From the NCBI RefSeq assembly GCF_040045035.1, contig NZ_JBDZDS010000004.1, positions 62,001 to 126,000 of the forward strand: a stretch of 64,000 nt of DNA, read 5' to 3'. Source of the DNA: Pseudaminobacter sp040045035. Its GTDB lineage: Bacteria; Pseudomonadota; Alphaproteobacteria; Rhizobiales; Rhizobiaceae. The stretch's first letter is position 1; each line of letters begins with the position of its first letter. Below, piece by piece: positions 62,875 to 64,000 of this stretch. Under the pieces are notes generated by a model. It did no database searches. It was not told the DNA's origin and was given only the letters and a program-made list of their open reading frames with translations. A program made the translations under genes and the position numbers.

Positions 62875-64000
62875 ATGCGGAAATATTCTGTATTTGCCAT
62901 CGCGCGCGAAGCCATGCGCGGCCACAAGGGCTGGGAGGAGCAATGGTCCTCGCCCGAGCCGAAGGCCGAATACGACGTCATCATCATCGGCGCGGGCGGC
63001 CACGGCCTTGCCACCGCCTATTACCTCGCCAAGGAGCACGGCATCACCAACGTGGCGGTGCTGGAAAAGGGCTGGCTGGGCGGCGGCAACACTGGCCGCA
63101 ACACCACCATCATCCGCTCCAACTATCTCTATGACGAGTCGGCCGGCATCTACGACCATGCCGTGAAGCTTTGGGACGGGCTCAGCCAGGACCTCAACTA
63201 CAACGTCATGTACTCGGCGCGCGGCGTGATGATGCTGGCGCACAATGTGCACGACGTGCAGGTGCTCAAGCGCCATGTCCATGCCAACCGGTTGAACGGC
63301 GTCGACAACGAATATCTGACGCCGGAGCAGGCCAAGGAATTCTGCCCGCCGCTCAACATCTCCAAGGATGCCCGCTATCCGGTGATGGGCGCCACGCTGC
63401 AGCGGCGCGGCGGCACGGCGCGCCACGACGCGGTGGCCTGGGGCTATGCGCGCGGCGCCTCGGCACGCGGCGTCCACATCATCCAGAACTGCGAGGTCAC
63501 CGGCATCAAGCGCGCGCCGAACGGCGCCGTCACCGGTGTCGAGACTTCGCGCGGCTTCATCGGCGCCAAGAAGATCGGCGTTGTGGCGGCCGGTCATTCC
63601 TCGGTGGTGATGGGCATGGCCGACGTGCGCATGCCGCTGGAAAGCTACCCGCTGCAGGCGCTGGTTTCGGAGCCGGTCAAGCCGGTGTTCCCCTGCGTGG
63701 TGATGTCCAACACGGTGCACGCCTATATCTCGCAGTCTGACAAGGGCGAGCTGGTCATCGGCGCCGGCACTGACCAGTACACTTCCTATTCGCAGACCGG
63801 CGGCCTCCACATCCTCAATCACACGCTCGACGCCATCTGCGAGATGTTCCCCGTCTTCACGCGCATGAAGATGCTGCGCTCGTGGGGCGGCATCGTCGAC
63901 GTGACCCCCGATCGCTCGCCGATCCTGGCCAAGACCCCGGTGCAGGGGCTCTACGTCAATTGCGGCTGGGGCACCGGCGGCTTCAAGGCGACGCCGGGCT
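62875..64000 (+). CDS. soxB: Sarcosine oxidase beta subunit, N-terminal part, cut by window end
   Basis: 375 residues visible, still open at base 64000. The start MRKYSVFAIAREAMRGHKGWEEQWSSPEPK matches heterotetrameric sarcosine oxidase beta chains; an in-frame ATG at 62860 is possible. The FAD-binding Rossmann motif DVIIIGAGGHGLATAYYLA is at 34-52, with GGGNTGRNTTIIRSNY after it and CGWGTGGFKATPG at the visible end. The family demethylates sarcosine to glycine, giving 5,10-methylene-THF. The delta, alpha and gamma genes would be expected downstream, outside the window. Confidence 0.92.
   Translation, partial: MRKYSVFAIAREAMRGHKGWEEQWSSPEPKAEYDVIIIGAGGHGLATAYYLAKEHGITNVAVLEKGWLGGGNTGRNTTIIRSNYLYDESAGIYDHAVKLWDGLSQDLNYNVMYSARGVMMLAHNVHDVQVLKRHVHANRLNGVDNEYLTPEQAKEFCPPLNISKDARYPVMGATLQRRGGTARHDAVAWGYARGASARGVHIIQNCEVTGIKRAPNGAVTGVETSRGFIGAKKIGVVAAGHSSVVMGMADVRMPLESYPLQALVSEPVKPVFPCVVMSNTVHAYISQSDKGELVIGAGTDQYTSYSQTGGLHILNHTLDAICEMFPVFTRMKMLRSWGGIVDVTPDRSPILAKTPVQGLYVNCGWGTGGFKATPG

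Overview
This 64 kb window is GC-rich and almost fully coding. Gene content points to an alphaproteobacterium of the Hyphomicrobiales, probably a Phyllobacteriaceae/Rhizobiaceae-type soil or plant-associated bacterium: split pntAA/pntAB/pntB behind a small aa3-oxidase subunit IV gene, a bacterial urate hydroxylase with a cytochrome c tail, a fused allantoinase/OHCU decarboxylase, a DUF992 protein, UdgX and many ABC/TRAP importers. The lineage is an inference from gene families, not from a marker search. I found no rRNA, tRNA, CRISPR array, phage genes or complete insertion sequence.

Layout. 1-2.7 kb: end of an ADP-forming acyl-CoA synthetase, caiD (carnitinyl-CoA dehydratase) and an HSL-type esterase, probably a carnitine or short-acyl degradation operon. 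3.4-4.2 kb: an alkaline-phosphatase-superfamily phosphodiesterase. 4.4-16.8 kb (minus strand): a long run read from puuE-uraD through allE, allA, a nucleoside-deaminase-like gene, a CocE/NonD hydrolase, two paralogous periplasmic binding proteins, two permeases and a double ABC ATPase. 17.0-28.4 kb (plus strand): uraH, xdhA, xdhB, xdhC, [lysR on the minus strand], puuD (urate hydroxylase), guaD, a racemase-superfamily protein with an altered active site, a UPF0303 protein and glycerate 2-kinase. Together these two arms take guanine or xanthine through urate, 5-hydroxyisourate, OHCU, allantoin and ureidoglycine/ureidoglycolate to glyoxylate and glycerate. Allantoate amidohydrolase, needed in the middle, is absent from the window.

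28.7-39.3 kb: UdgX, a glutamine-synthetase-like ligase and class III aminotransferase (gamma-glutamyl-polyamine type), a WD40 protein paired with a COG0523 metallochaperone GTPase, a MarR regulator, an EamA exporter, a LacI regulator overlapping a D-2-hydroxyacid dehydrogenase gene, and a class I glutamine amidotransferase-like peptidase. 39.6-43.1 kb: a TRAP transporter split into a plus-strand dctP and convergent minus-strand dctQM. 43.3-45.4 kb: an orphan LivH-type permease divergent from a CGNR zinc-finger regulator, with a perfect inverted repeat between them. 45.6-52.8 kb: a giant indolepyruvate oxidoreductase, a GGDEF-EAL protein, a LuxI/FeeM-type acyltransferase-like protein and a DUF3096 micro-protein. 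53.0-56.5 kb: small COX subunit IV and proton-translocating transhydrogenase with a strong terminator. 56.6-60.4 kb: a polar amino-acid binding protein and permease, and an MFS exporter with a SufR-like Cys-rich regulator. 60.5-64 kb: DUF992, a TPR lipoprotein, rpsU and the start of a sarcosine oxidase beta subunit.

The observations most worth following are: the ureide operon that reads into a double-binding-protein ABC importer, with a 19-bp motif at an identical distance from both binding-protein starts; the racemase-like protein lacking its first catalytic residue inside the purine cluster; the apparently leaderless CGNR regulator with an inverted repeat over its promoter; the FeeM/LuxI-like synthase next to a c-di-GMP gene; and a mosaic repeat family that sits only between convergent genes.
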